This document shows positions 17,691-25,099 of a stretch of 64,000 bases of DNA, piece after piece. How positions within the stretch are numbered: position 1 is the first letter of the stretch; every line of letters starts with the position of its first letter. The notes beneath the pieces were generated by a model that was not told the DNA's origin, searched no databases, and saw nothing but the letters and a program-made list of their open reading frames with translations. The position numbers and the translations under genes are program-made. This DNA comes from DATACQ01 sp036555515 (GTDB lineage: Bacteria > Desulfobacterota > Binatia > UBA9968). The stretch is from assembly GCA_036555515.1 (NCBI GenBank), contig DATBLC010000063.1, positions 15,043-79,042 of the forward strand. The letters are read 5' to 3'.

Positions 17691-17748
17691 GACTTTCCTC
17701 CGGAGTTTTGTTTCTGGGCTATGCTCCACGCTCTTTGCCTCTGCCGTC

Positions 17749-17795
17749 TCACTTGATCACCCGGTCCGCTCTCGCCAGCACATTCGGCGGAATCA
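17749..17795 (-). pseudogene. C-terminal micro-stub of an ABC_sub_bind-type gene
   Basis: Reads MIPPNVLARADRVIK then TGA. It lies just downstream (minus strand) of the frameshifted copy at 17831-18816 and just upstream of intact copy 3. Same type of leftover as 15589-15634. Confidence 0.7.
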
Positions 17796-17830
17796 TAACC
17801 ATTTTAGATTTTCGATTTTAGATTGTTCGA

Positions 17831-18816
17831 TCATCGGATTACTTTATCGGCTCTAGCCAAAACATTAGGAGGAATCGTTAGTCCGATTTGCTTGGCTGTC
17901 TTGAGGTTGACGACGAACTCAAACTTTGTCGGCTGCTCCACGGGCAGGTCGGCAGGCTTGGCTCCCTTCAGGATCTTATCGACATAGACGGCGGCGCGCT
18001 TGAAGCTCTCGGCGTGGTTAGCTGAATACGACATAAGGCCACCGGCCTCTGCGGTGTCAGTTGCTTCGAACATTGAAGGAAGCCGATTCTTGATAGCAAG
18101 GTCCGCAATCTGTTTCTCGTAACGTACAAGCAGGCCATGACGAGCTATAATGAGCGCATTCACACGTCCCTTCGTGGCCTCTCGAAACGCTCTCTCGAAA
18201 TCGGGTGTCGGACTGCCTACTTCGAGTGATTGAAGTTGTAGTTTTAGTGCAGTCGCCGCGATCCCGTATTCCTTGACCGCATCCTTCATGCTCGGAGAGT
18301 CTGCGACCAAGAGGACGCCGACGCGTGAAATCCCAGGAACCGCCTCCTTAAGTAGTTCCAGCCGTTTGCCACTTAGGTCGCGGGTAAGTCTGGTGAGCCC
18401 CGTGACGTTCCGCCAGGACGCGCCAAACTATCAATGAGCCCTGTCGCAACCGGTTCTGCAACCGTGATCATGACGATGGGAATCGTTTTGGACGCCTGCA
18501 TAGCCGCGCGGATGACGACCGGACTCGTAGAGACGATCAGATCAACCTTGAGGTGAAGAAGGTCGGCGACGACGCTCGTGCTACGATCACTCATTCCCTC
18601 CAGATAGCGAGACTCCACTAGGATAGTTTTCCCTTCGACATCGCCCAGATCGCGCAACCCCTGCTTGAATACGTTACGGTGAGCGCTACCACCTTCGGGA
18701 CCGCTTGCCGCGACATATCCTATCCGCGGGACTTTCCCCGGCTGCTGCGCCTGAGCGAGATTTGCCGTCGCCAAAACTGCCGCCGCGGCTAAGAGAGTGG
18801 CGATCTTTCGAGTCAT
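17831..18816 (-). pseudogene. ABC_sub_bind-type substrate-binding protein, frameshifted copy
   Basis: From ATG 18816 (GGAGA upstream) the frame encodes a signal peptide ending AQA, VPRIGYVAASGPEGG and VVADLLHLKVDLIVSTS up to SLARPGG. There one A is missing near 18410 (expected GGA-AAC-GTC reads GGAACGTC), the frame stops, and the rest (GVLLVADSPSMKDAV ... NVLARADKVIR) continues in the +1 frame to 17831. Single lesion, otherwise full length. It is the first member of the array in transcription order. Confidence 0.8.
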
Positions 18817-19103
18817 ATTTCTCCGCGTGTCGAATCGACGCCTAAGGTTTCCCAAACACAGAGCATGAACAGTGCCAGACATCGTTTGCCGATACCTTTT
18901 ACTACGTCGTTGATTTTGTTTGACGTTTTTTCCCCATGGGAGCCGGCCAAAGGCGCCAAATCGCAAGAGGTGTAGTCGCTTTGATACAGGGTGTAGCAAA
19001 TTTGATTCAACGCGGCTCGTCCAAGTGCTGCTCTGAAACGGCCAGGGAGACGCCAAGAATGCTGCTGAAAATGCCTCGTCCATCCTACAAGTACTGGTGA
19101 ACT

Positions 19104-19128
19104 AGATTCCCGTTTCCACGGGAATGAC
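19104..19128. repeat. Short palindrome in a gene-free stretch
   Basis: ATTCCCGT-TTCC-ACGGGAAT is an exact 8-bp inverted repeat, of the kind widely dispersed between genes in environmental bacteria. Nearby, 19182-19211 resembles the right end of family A repeats (CGCGCCTCTGA...TTTTTGAGCAGCC). No gene is supported between 18817 and 19368; the minus-strand open frame there reads through these repeats. Confidence 0.5.
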
Positions 19129-19368
19129 TGACGCACCACGGCGTCCTTGAACTTTGAACTTTGAGCAGCGCGGTCGTTTGCGTGCCGCGCCTCTGAATTT
19201 TTTTGAGCAGCCCTCGAAGAGTTATCGCATTGCGGCGGAGCGTACGTCAATCACAATCGAGCCGGGAGGTTTGGGGGATCCCCTTACTCCTTACTCCTTA
19301 CCCCTTACCTTTCACGTCTCACCGTTCTATATTGATTCGCTTGACAGTCCAGGGGCGCTGAAATATTC

Positions 19369-19653
19369 GTGGAAAACCAAGTGAAGCCAATACGACTATC
19401 AGCCCATGCTCTTGGCTATTCCGCGAAACGCGGATTCACTGTGGCGGAGGTGGAAGAGGCCATACGGAGCTGTGCGTGGCAGCCCGCAGAGTTGGGGCGC
19501 TTGGAATGCACGAAAAGCTTTCCTTTTAACGGGGAGTGGAACAATAAGGTGTACGCAACGAAACGGGTGCGACCCATCTTTGTTGACGAGGCGAATGAAA
19601 TTGTCGTGGTCACGGTTTATACTTATTACTCTGAAAAGGAGTTTTCGCTATGA
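19369..19653 (+). CDS. DUF4258 family toxin-like protein
   Basis: 94 residues from GTG 19369 (a GTG at 19381 is also possible). Shows the DUF4258 pattern: IRLSAHALGYSAKRGFTVAEVEEAI at the N-terminus and a strand pair ending RVRPIFVDEANEIVVVTVYTYY at the C-terminus. This compact BECR-like fold is shared with RelE-type RNases. The stop codon overlaps the start of a DUF2283 gene (ATGA), so the pair is translationally coupled. Toxin activity is inferred. Confidence 0.75.
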   Translation: MENQVKPIRLSAHALGYSAKRGFTVAEVEEAIRSCAWQPAELGRLECTKSFPFNGEWNNKVYATKRVRPIFVDEANEIVVVTVYTYYSEKEFSL

Positions 19654-19868
19654 AAATAAGCTACGACGCTGAGGTCGACGCGCTAAGCATTACGTTTCGT
19701 GAGACCACAGTGACGACGAAACATATGGGGGAAGGGATAGCTGCGGACTATGACGCTGAAGGCAAACTGGCGGGCATTGAGATCCTGGACGCGGTGAAGC
19801 GTTTCGGCGGCAAGGAAACTCTCCGACAAGTCGTCATCGAGGGACTCGGTCCCGCGACGCAATCCTGA
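19650..19868 (+). CDS. DUF2283 family protein, antitoxin-like partner
   Basis: 72 residues, the standard length for DUF2283: MKISYDAEVDALSITFRE, then GIAADYDAEGKLAGIEILDA. It overlaps the DUF4258 gene by 4 bases. This is the second such pair in the window (the first is at 12894-13550), and the two pairs bracket the binding-protein graveyard. Function as an antitoxin is a context inference. Confidence 0.8.
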   Translation: MKISYDAEVDALSITFRETTVTTKHMGEGIAADYDAEGKLAGIEILDAVKRFGGKETLRQVVIEGLGPATQS

Positions 19869-19913
19869 CTCTTGTACGAATAACCGCTGTAATTCTCAAC
19901 TACGGAGTAGATC

Positions 19914-21107
19914 ATGAGCATCAGAGGAAAAACGGCAATCGCCGGTATCGGCGAGACGCCCACCGACCGGCTTGGCAGCAAACCCGGCGAGCCGCGCAAA
20001 TCGACGGCGGAATATCTTGCCTGGGCCGCGCGATTGGCGATGGAAGACGCCGGACTTACGAAAAAAGATTTCGACGGGCAGGGCTTGGCGGCGATCTATA
20101 CGACTAACCATTCACAGCCGTTCTGGCCTGAAGAGGTGGCGGCGATACTCGGCATCGCGCCCGGCGTTTCACTCGCCGGCGGCAACGGCGGGGCCAGCTC
20201 CGTTTCTTTGCTTGGCCACGCGGCGGCGGCGATCACCGCCGGGCTTTGCGACCTCGTGCTGGTCATTGCGGCCGCATCGCCGTTCGGCGAGCGCGGCGGT
20301 CACCGCGGCGCCCACGCCGACACCCGCGACTACGAGATGCCTTTCGGCGTCATGGGTCCCAACTGTAAAATCGCCTTCGTCATGAGCCGCTACATGCATG
20401 AGTCCGGGATGACGGAAGATCATTTCGGCAAGATCGCCGTAACCGGTCGCTATCATGCTTCATTGAACTCCAATGCATATCTCAGAAAACCGATCACCGT
20501 CGAGGACTACAAAAAGTCGCGCCTGATTTCCGATCCAATTCGGCTACTCGACTGCGTGATGCCGGCCAACGGCGGTAAGGCGTATATCATGACCTCGGCG
20601 GAGCGCGCCAAGACGTTGCGCAAACCGCCCGTTTACTTGCTCGGCTGGGGCGAGTGCAACAACGCAAGCTATGGACCGCGTTACCGCGCCAATCCGCTTA
20701 TCACGGGCATTACCGACGCCGGCAAACGGGCGTTTGCCATGGCGGGCGTGACACACAAAGATATTCGCTGTCTGAATCTTTACGACGATTATATTCCGGT
20801 CGTGATGATCCAGATTGAAGACTTGGGCTTTTGCAACCGCAATGACAAAGCGTTCTTCGAGAAAACCGATTTCACGTTTAAAGGCGACCTGCCGATTCAG
20901 ACCAGCGGCGGCATGATCAACTGCGGCCAGCCGTCGACAACCGGCGGCATGCTGCACGTCATCGAGACCGTCCGCCAGATCCGCGGCGAAGGGGGAGACC
21001 GCCAGGTGCCCGATATTAAATTCGGCATCTCTACCGGCGTCGGCGCGGTGAATTACGGCAAGAACTTCGGCTGCACCGCGGCGGCCATCCTGGGCAGCGA
21101 GGCGTAG
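19914..21107 (+). CDS. Thiolase-fold protein, probable non-catalytic or aldolase-type subunit
   Basis: 397 residues, the usual length for SCP-x-type thiolases. CGGAG lies about 8 bases before ATG 19914. The N-domain begins KTAIAGIGETP; the region that should hold the nucleophilic cysteine reads SLAGGNGGASSVSLLGH, with no cysteine. The C-domain keeps a GGMINCGQPSTTGGMLHVIE block and an NYGKNFGCTAAAIL end. A DUF35 protein follows 187 bp later. Thiolase-DUF35 pairs include BbsAB-type thiolases and the Ltp2-ChsH2 aldolase, where a thiolase-fold protein lacking the classical cysteine cleaves by retro-aldol chemistry. That reading fits here; substrate unknown. Confidence 0.8.
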   Translation: MSIRGKTAIAGIGETPTDRLGSKPGEPRKSTAEYLAWAARLAMEDAGLTKKDFDGQGLAAIYTTNHSQPFWPEEVAAILGIAPGVSLAGGNGGASSVSLLGHAAAAITAGLCDLVLVIAAASPFGERGGHRGAHADTRDYEMPFGVMGPNCKIAFVMSRYMHESGMTEDHFGKIAVTGRYHASLNSNAYLRKPITVEDYKKSRLISDPIRLLDCVMPANGGKAYIMTSAERAKTLRKPPVYLLGWGECNNASYGPRYRANPLITGITDAGKRAFAMAGVTHKDIRCLNLYDDYIPVVMIQIEDLGFCNRNDKAFFEKTDFTFKGDLPIQTSGGMINCGQPSTTGGMLHVIETVRQIRGEGGDRQVPDIKFGISTGVGAVNYGKNFGCTAAAILGSEA

Positions 21108-21131
21108 GCGCAACCAAAAGAAACCGAGATT

Positions 21132-21204
21132 TCACCACGAAGGACACGAAGAACGCGAAGTTTAGGAATATATATGTCCGAACCCTTCGTGATCTCCGTG
21201 GTGA
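21132..21204. repeat. Family B palindromic repeat, copy 1
   Basis: Arms 21132-21151 (TCACCACGAAGGACACGAAG) and 21185-21204 pair at 17 of 20 positions. The left arm is identical to the reverse complement of the right arm of the copy at 54582-54650. Both copies are intergenic. Confidence 0.75.
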
Positions 21205-21294
21205 GAGTTTATTTCTCGAATACTATATTTACGGCCTAGCGGGACGAGCCACGAACACGAAGCAAGAACGTAACGACCGGAAAGGTTCATTGAT

Positions 21295-21717
21295 ATGGCA
21301 AAACAAGAAGTCAAAAAGCCGTTGCCCGAAATCACTCCCATCAACCAGCCGTTCTGGGACGGCGCCAAGAACGGCAAGCTGATGATGCAAAAGTGCCAAG
21401 ACTGCGGCACCTGGGTGTTTTGCCCCCGGCCGGTGTGCGGCGACTGCGCCAGCGACAAGCTCGAATGGGTTCAAGTCAGCGGCAAAGGCAAAATCTTCTG
21501 TTTCACCATCATCCGCGAAGTCGTCGGCAACGCGCTGCGCGGTTTCGGGCCCGATATTCCCTACGTCACCGCCTGGATCGACCTCGACGACGGTCCAAGA
21601 ATTTGCAGCAATATCCTCGGCTGCGCCATCGACAAAGTCTACATAGACATGCCAGTTGAAGTGGTCTTCGAAGACACCGGCGAGGGCATCACGCTGCCGA
21701 AGTTCAGGCCACAATAA
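21295..21717 (+). CDS. Zn-ribbon OB-fold (DUF35) protein
   Basis: 140 residues. The N-terminal helix KPLPEITPINQPFWDGAKNGKL precedes a zinc ribbon with CQDCG and CGDC (two CxxC pairs in residues about 34-51), then an OB-fold with KIFCFTIIREV and PYVTAWIDLDDGPRI. DUF35 proteins bind acyl-CoA and pair with thiolase-fold enzymes. GGAAAGG lies upstream of ATG 21295. Together with the thiolase-like gene it probably forms a hetero-oligomer acting on an acyl-CoA. Confidence 0.85.
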   Translation: MAKQEVKKPLPEITPINQPFWDGAKNGKLMMQKCQDCGTWVFCPRPVCGDCASDKLEWVQVSGKGKIFCFTIIREVVGNALRGFGPDIPYVTAWIDLDDGPRICSNILGCAIDKVYIDMPVEVVFEDTGEGITLPKFRPQ

Positions 21718-21732
21718 AGATTTTAAAAAATC

Positions 21733-21845
21733 CTATGAATGCTTCGACTAAGCTCAGCATGAACGGAACAACCTTCAATGATTTTAACCGCTTCTACGTT
21801 CGTTCCTTTGATATACTCAGGAGAGACTCTGAGGTTCTCGAAGGA
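21733..21845. repeat. Degenerate palindromic repeat related to the family A core
   Basis: GCTTCGACTAAGCTCAGCATGAACGG near 21739 and GTTCGTTCC...CTCTGAGGTTCTCGAAGG near 21799-21845 are imperfect inverted copies of the core found inside family A repeats, but the outer GCTGCTGAAAAA ends are absent. Confidence 0.5.
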
Positions 21846-21945
21846 TGGAACGTTTTTCAGCGTTATCAAAAAGGAATCTGTCACTGAATCGTTTTCGCCG
21901 CGCTGCTTGATCAATAAACTGCGCTAGCGTCCTTATGAGGTAAAA

Positions 21946-23004
21946 ATGAACATGCACAAAAAATATCTTCTGCTTGGCTTTCTTTTGCTGCTCGCTATTA
22001 CGGCCACTGTGTGGCCGAGTGGATCGACGAACGCACAGAGCGCACCCTTCTATCAAGGCAAGACCATGCGCATAGTGGTCGGCTTCACCCCCGGCGGTCT
22101 TTATGACCAGTATGCGCGGCTCTTGGCGCGCTACATGGGCAGACACATTCTCGGCAATCCGAATATCATCGTGCAAAACATGCCCGGAGCGGGCTCGATT
22201 ATCGCCACCAATTACGTCTCCAACGTCGCCAAACCGGATGGGCTCACCTTGGGAAAAATCGGCAGCGGCATCTACTTGGACCAGTTGCTCGGCGTGAAAG
22301 AAGCTCAATTCGACGTGCGCAAGATGCCTTTCATCGGCAGCGTCGATCAACGGGACTTGATGATGTATATGCGCGCCGATGCGCCGTGGAAATCCATAGA
22401 GGACATCGTCAACGCGAAGGAGCCACCCAAATGCGGCGCGACGGGGACTTCCGATCTGACCACCATCATGATCAACATCATGGAGGACACCCTCGGCACC
22501 AAGTTCACCAACGTGCGCGGCTACCCGGGCGGGGTCGAGATTGATCTGGCGATCGAGAAAGGCGAACTGCACTGCCGCGGCACCGGCATCACGACGCATT
22601 TTGCCCGCGAGCCATATCATACCTGGCACAAAAACGGCTTCGACCGCCATATTCTGCAGACTGGCAGCAAAAAAGACCCGCGCGTTGGCGACGCGCCGAC
22701 TCTTCCCGAGCTCATGGAAAAAAGAAAAACCTCAGCGATGAGCCGAAGCGTAGCCAAACTCTTGCTGCTTTCCGCCACCGTGGGACGCCCTCTGGTGACC
22801 ACGCCCGGCGTGCCCGCCGAGCGTGTGCAGATGCTGCGCGAAGCCTATATGAAAGCATTCAAGGAGCCTGAACTGCTCGCCGAAGCCAAGAAGGCGCGCA
22901 TGGAAGTCACCTTGCAGGCGGGCGAAGACGTGGAAAAAGACATGCGCGACGCCGTTAACCAGCCCAAGGACGTCGTGGCTCGCGTGAAAAAGCTGATGGA
23001 GTAA
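21946..23004 (+). CDS. Tripartite tricarboxylate transporter substrate-binding protein (TctC/Bug type)
   Basis: 352 residues with a signal peptide ending near TNAQS (about residue 32); GAGG is 5 bases before ATG 21946. Bug-family signatures: PFYQGKTMRIVVGFTPGGLYD, the GNPNIIVQNMPGAGSIIATNYV loop, and KPDGLTLGKIGSG. These proteins capture carboxylates in the periplasm. No tctA or tctB lies adjacent on this strand; the nearest membrane component is the tctAB fusion at 26480-28414 on the other strand. A 71-residue membrane protein follows. Confidence 0.85.
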   Translation: MNMHKKYLLLGFLLLLAITATVWPSGSTNAQSAPFYQGKTMRIVVGFTPGGLYDQYARLLARYMGRHILGNPNIIVQNMPGAGSIIATNYVSNVAKPDGLTLGKIGSGIYLDQLLGVKEAQFDVRKMPFIGSVDQRDLMMYMRADAPWKSIEDIVNAKEPPKCGATGTSDLTTIMINIMEDTLGTKFTNVRGYPGGVEIDLAIEKGELHCRGTGITTHFAREPYHTWHKNGFDRHILQTGSKKDPRVGDAPTLPELMEKRKTSAMSRSVAKLLLLSATVGRPLVTTPGVPAERVQMLREAYMKAFKEPELLAEAKKARMEVTLQAGEDVEKDMRDAVNQPKDVVARVKKLME

Positions 23005-23086
23005 AATTTGCGGCTTTACTCGAGCAAGGTTGTCGTCTTGCGGCGCCGCCGCTGAATCCCTCGAACCAGCAACGGGGAGAACCCGA

Positions 23087-23302
23087 ATGAAGCCTTACGT
23101 GCGGATTACCGCGCTGGTATTGGGCGCGCTGTTTCTGGTCGCCGCAGCGACGGCCGGGGTCGAACTCTGGAGCGAAGGCGATTTACTCGTCAATCCAAAG
23201 CTCAAACCCGCCGCCGCATGGCTGCTGAGCGGCGCGATGTTCCTTGCCGTCGGGCTGAGGGGGCTCTGGCGCCGGCAAAAGAAACCGTTCGAACACAGAT
23301 AA
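23087..23302 (+). CDS. Small two-helix membrane protein, unknown function
   Basis: 71 residues from ATG 23087 with GGGGAGA upstream (the frame can be extended to 23030 but the site supports the shorter start). Two hydrophobic segments at about residues 6-24 and 42-58 are separated by a polar loop (WSEGDLLVNPKLKPA), with a basic C-terminus (RRQKKPFEHR). No family recognised. It follows the TctC-like gene by 82 bp. Confidence 0.55.
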   Translation: MKPYVRITALVLGALFLVAAATAGVELWSEGDLLVNPKLKPAAAWLLSGAMFLAVGLRGLWRRQKKPFEHR

Positions 23303-23327
23303 TGCTGGAGTAACGCAACCCGGAAAA

Positions 23328-23756
23328 TTACTTTAGCGCTTTTCTCAAGATACGAACCGAGGCGTCCGCATCCGCAGCGTTGTCGAAGGCGAAATAAGTC
23401 ACGGCACGCCGTCCAAGGGCGGCTGCTGATATGCCGCGCAGATTTATTCCGCCATCCGCCAGGGCGCGAGTCATTTTTGTGCCCAGCCCCGGCCGGTCAG
23501 GACCTTCCACGCGCACCGAATGAAGGCTGTCGGTGGTTTGAAGACCCGCTCCCTGGGCGGCCGCCTTCTGTTTCGCTCCCTTGATCGGCGTGACAAAGAC
23601 AACGCCCGTGCCCGGCTTATCCGGAGCGCGGCGGGCGATGATAAACGCCAGATTCGCGCCGGCGCTCTGCAGCGTTTGTAATGTCGTTGCCAAGCCGCCC
23701 GGACGATCGGCGATCTCGCCGGCCCATACGTCTGCCTTACTAATAGCATACGCCAT
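23328..23756 (-). CDS. Tandem ACT-domain protein
   Basis: 142 residues. AAGGAGGTG lies 5-6 bases before ATG 23756. Two ACT-like modules: residues about 7-65 (VWAGEIADRPGGLATTLQTLQSAGANLAFI) and 76-142 (LHSVRVEGPDRPGLGTKMTRAL, ADGGINLRGISAAALG). The DRPG(L/G) turn, where ACT domains bind amino acids, occurs in both. No catalytic domain, so a small ligand-sensing or regulatory protein. Stands alone between a plus-strand gene and a family A repeat. Confidence 0.75.
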   Translation of the reverse strand: MAYAISKADVWAGEIADRPGGLATTLQTLQSAGANLAFIIARRAPDKPGTGVVFVTPIKGAKQKAAAQGAGLQTTDSLHSVRVEGPDRPGLGTKMTRALADGGINLRGISAAALGRRAVTYFAFDNAADADASVRILRKALK

Positions 23757-23805
23757 GATCGCACCTCCTTGATAAGATTAATTGCGCGCCCCGCAGAGGG
23801 TCATA

Positions 23806-23936
23806 GCAGGCCCCTGAAAACGCCCGGTTCACCCATCGAGAAATTCAGGGCGAACGGGGATCATTTGAAACCATTTGGCGCTTTCCGTTCGTGCTAAGGC
23901 TCTCGAAGCACTAGAACCCCTTTTTTCAGCAGCCTG
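23806..23936. repeat. Family A palindromic repeat, copy 2
   Basis: Left end GCAGGCCCCTGAAAA, right end TTTTCAGCAGCCTG, with an internal inverted core (TCAGGGCGAACGGGG and CCGTTCGTGC...CTCTCGAAGC). It lies 51 bp beyond the tcuB stop codon on that gene's downstream side. Confidence 0.7.
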
Positions 23937-23986
23937 ATGGTTTTCTTAGGCGCACATAGCACCACGCTGAAGATACTGTCAAGTGG

Positions 23987-25099
23987 TTAATGCGTTTGTT
24001 CTTCGATCCTCCTTTGCTCGATAGCGTAGCGCACCAGCGCGGCGTAGCGGTAGACAACATGGGCGAACTTGCCGTAGGGCGCGGTGATGAAAAAGCCGGC
24101 AACCACGCCCAGGTGAATGACCAGCAGCGTTCCCATCGCTGCGGTTTCACGCGCCGCCAAGAGCAGCATACCCGTCAAGCTGGTGAGAAACAGCAACCAT
24201 AGAAAGGCTACGTCCATGCTGCGCATCTGCGGCGCAGCCGGAACCCGGTCGCTTTGCCGCTTTAGATAAAGCAAACCGCTGGTGCCGATCAGCAATCCCA
24301 CTCCGCCAGTCGTGCCAAGAACCACGGGCCAACTTATATAAGGATAAGGCGCCTGCCAATCGAGGAAGTGATCGTAGAAAGCGGCGATGCTGGTGGCGGC
24401 GAAATCGAGCAGAAAACCGTAAAAGACCAGATGATGAAACCACATTCTCGAGCGTGAAAAGCTCTCCGCCGGATACGTGCACCCGGCGCCGCCGCCTTTC
24501 ATGTAGGCCAGGCCGAAGGCGTCTTTGGTCGCGCGCCAGAACGCGCCCGGATCGACGACGTCGGATAGGCTCGCCCGGGTCGCGCGCCAAAAGCGAGCCG
24601 CGCCAATGATGAAAACCCCAAGGCCATAAAGCGCGATCACAGACGGCGGCACGGTCATCGCGACAAACGGCACGACGCGGTAAAAAGCCCCTTCACCTAA
24701 ATGCACGGCGCGCAACACATCCCAACCTTTGAATGCCAGCACGAGACCGCAAATGACGATCAGCGCCGCCGCGGTAATCACGCTCACCGCCAGCCCGTTG
24801 CGTTTGAACAAGCCTGATGGAACGGCTGGCCAGGTGAACTCGCGGTAAGTATCGGCGCGTAGCTCGGCCATCAGCTTGGGTATGTTCACGCCGAATTCAT
24901 GCGGCGGCGCGTACTGGCAGGCGTAATAACAGTCGCGGCAATCGAAGCACAGATTTGCTAGATAGGTGAGATCGGCCTTGGTGAAAATGCGGCGTTGCTC
25001 CATAGCCGGGAATACGGCGCAGTAACCTTCACAGTAACGGCAGGCGTTGCAAATCGTCATCTGGCGCGCGCCATCTTTGAGTAACTCAAGAGACGGCAT
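23987..25099 (-). CDS. tcuB: Tricarballylate utilisation protein B-like (TcuB/CitB) iron-sulfur membrane protein
   Basis: 370 residues from ATG 25099, which overlaps the tcuA stop by 14 bases. Two ferredoxin-like cysteine motifs open the protein: C17-x2-C20-x2-C23-x3-C27 and C51-x2-C54-x2-C57-x3-C61. Six or so hydrophobic helices follow (around 100-125, 135-160, 215-235, 250-270, 300-320, 330-350) with histidines in the helices (WFHHLVFYG, IHLGVVAGF) suited to haem b. In Salmonella TcuB re-oxidises the FAD of TcuA and passes electrons to the quinone pool. Assignment rests on domain layout and adjacency to tcuA. Confidence 0.8.
   Translation of the reverse strand: MPSLELLKDGARQMTICNACRYCEGYCAVFPAMEQRRIFTKADLTYLANLCFDCRDCYYACQYAPPHEFGVNIPKLMAELRADTYREFTWPAVPSGLFKRNGLAVSVITAAALIVICGLVLAFKGWDVLRAVHLGEGAFYRVVPFVAMTVPPSVIALYGLGVFIIGAARFWRATRASLSDVVDPGAFWRATKDAFGLAYMKGGGAGCTYPAESFSRSRMWFHHLVFYGFLLDFAATSIAAFYDHFLDWQAPYPYISWPVVLGTTGGVGLLIGTSGLLYLKRQSDRVPAAPQMRSMDVAFLWLLFLTSLTGMLLLAARETAAMGTLLVIHLGVVAGFFITAPYGKFAHVVYRYAALVRYAIEQRRIEEQTH

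Noticed and set aside
18813..19250. Minus-strand frame of 145 codons
   Set aside because: Runs through a short palindrome and repeat ends; the ATG-proximal part overlaps the start of a binding-protein copy. No domain.
19260..19310. Repeated CTTACTC-type run as a CRISPR-like or tandem regulatory array
   Set aside because: Only about three degenerate 7-base units in a row; low-complexity sequence is enough explanation.
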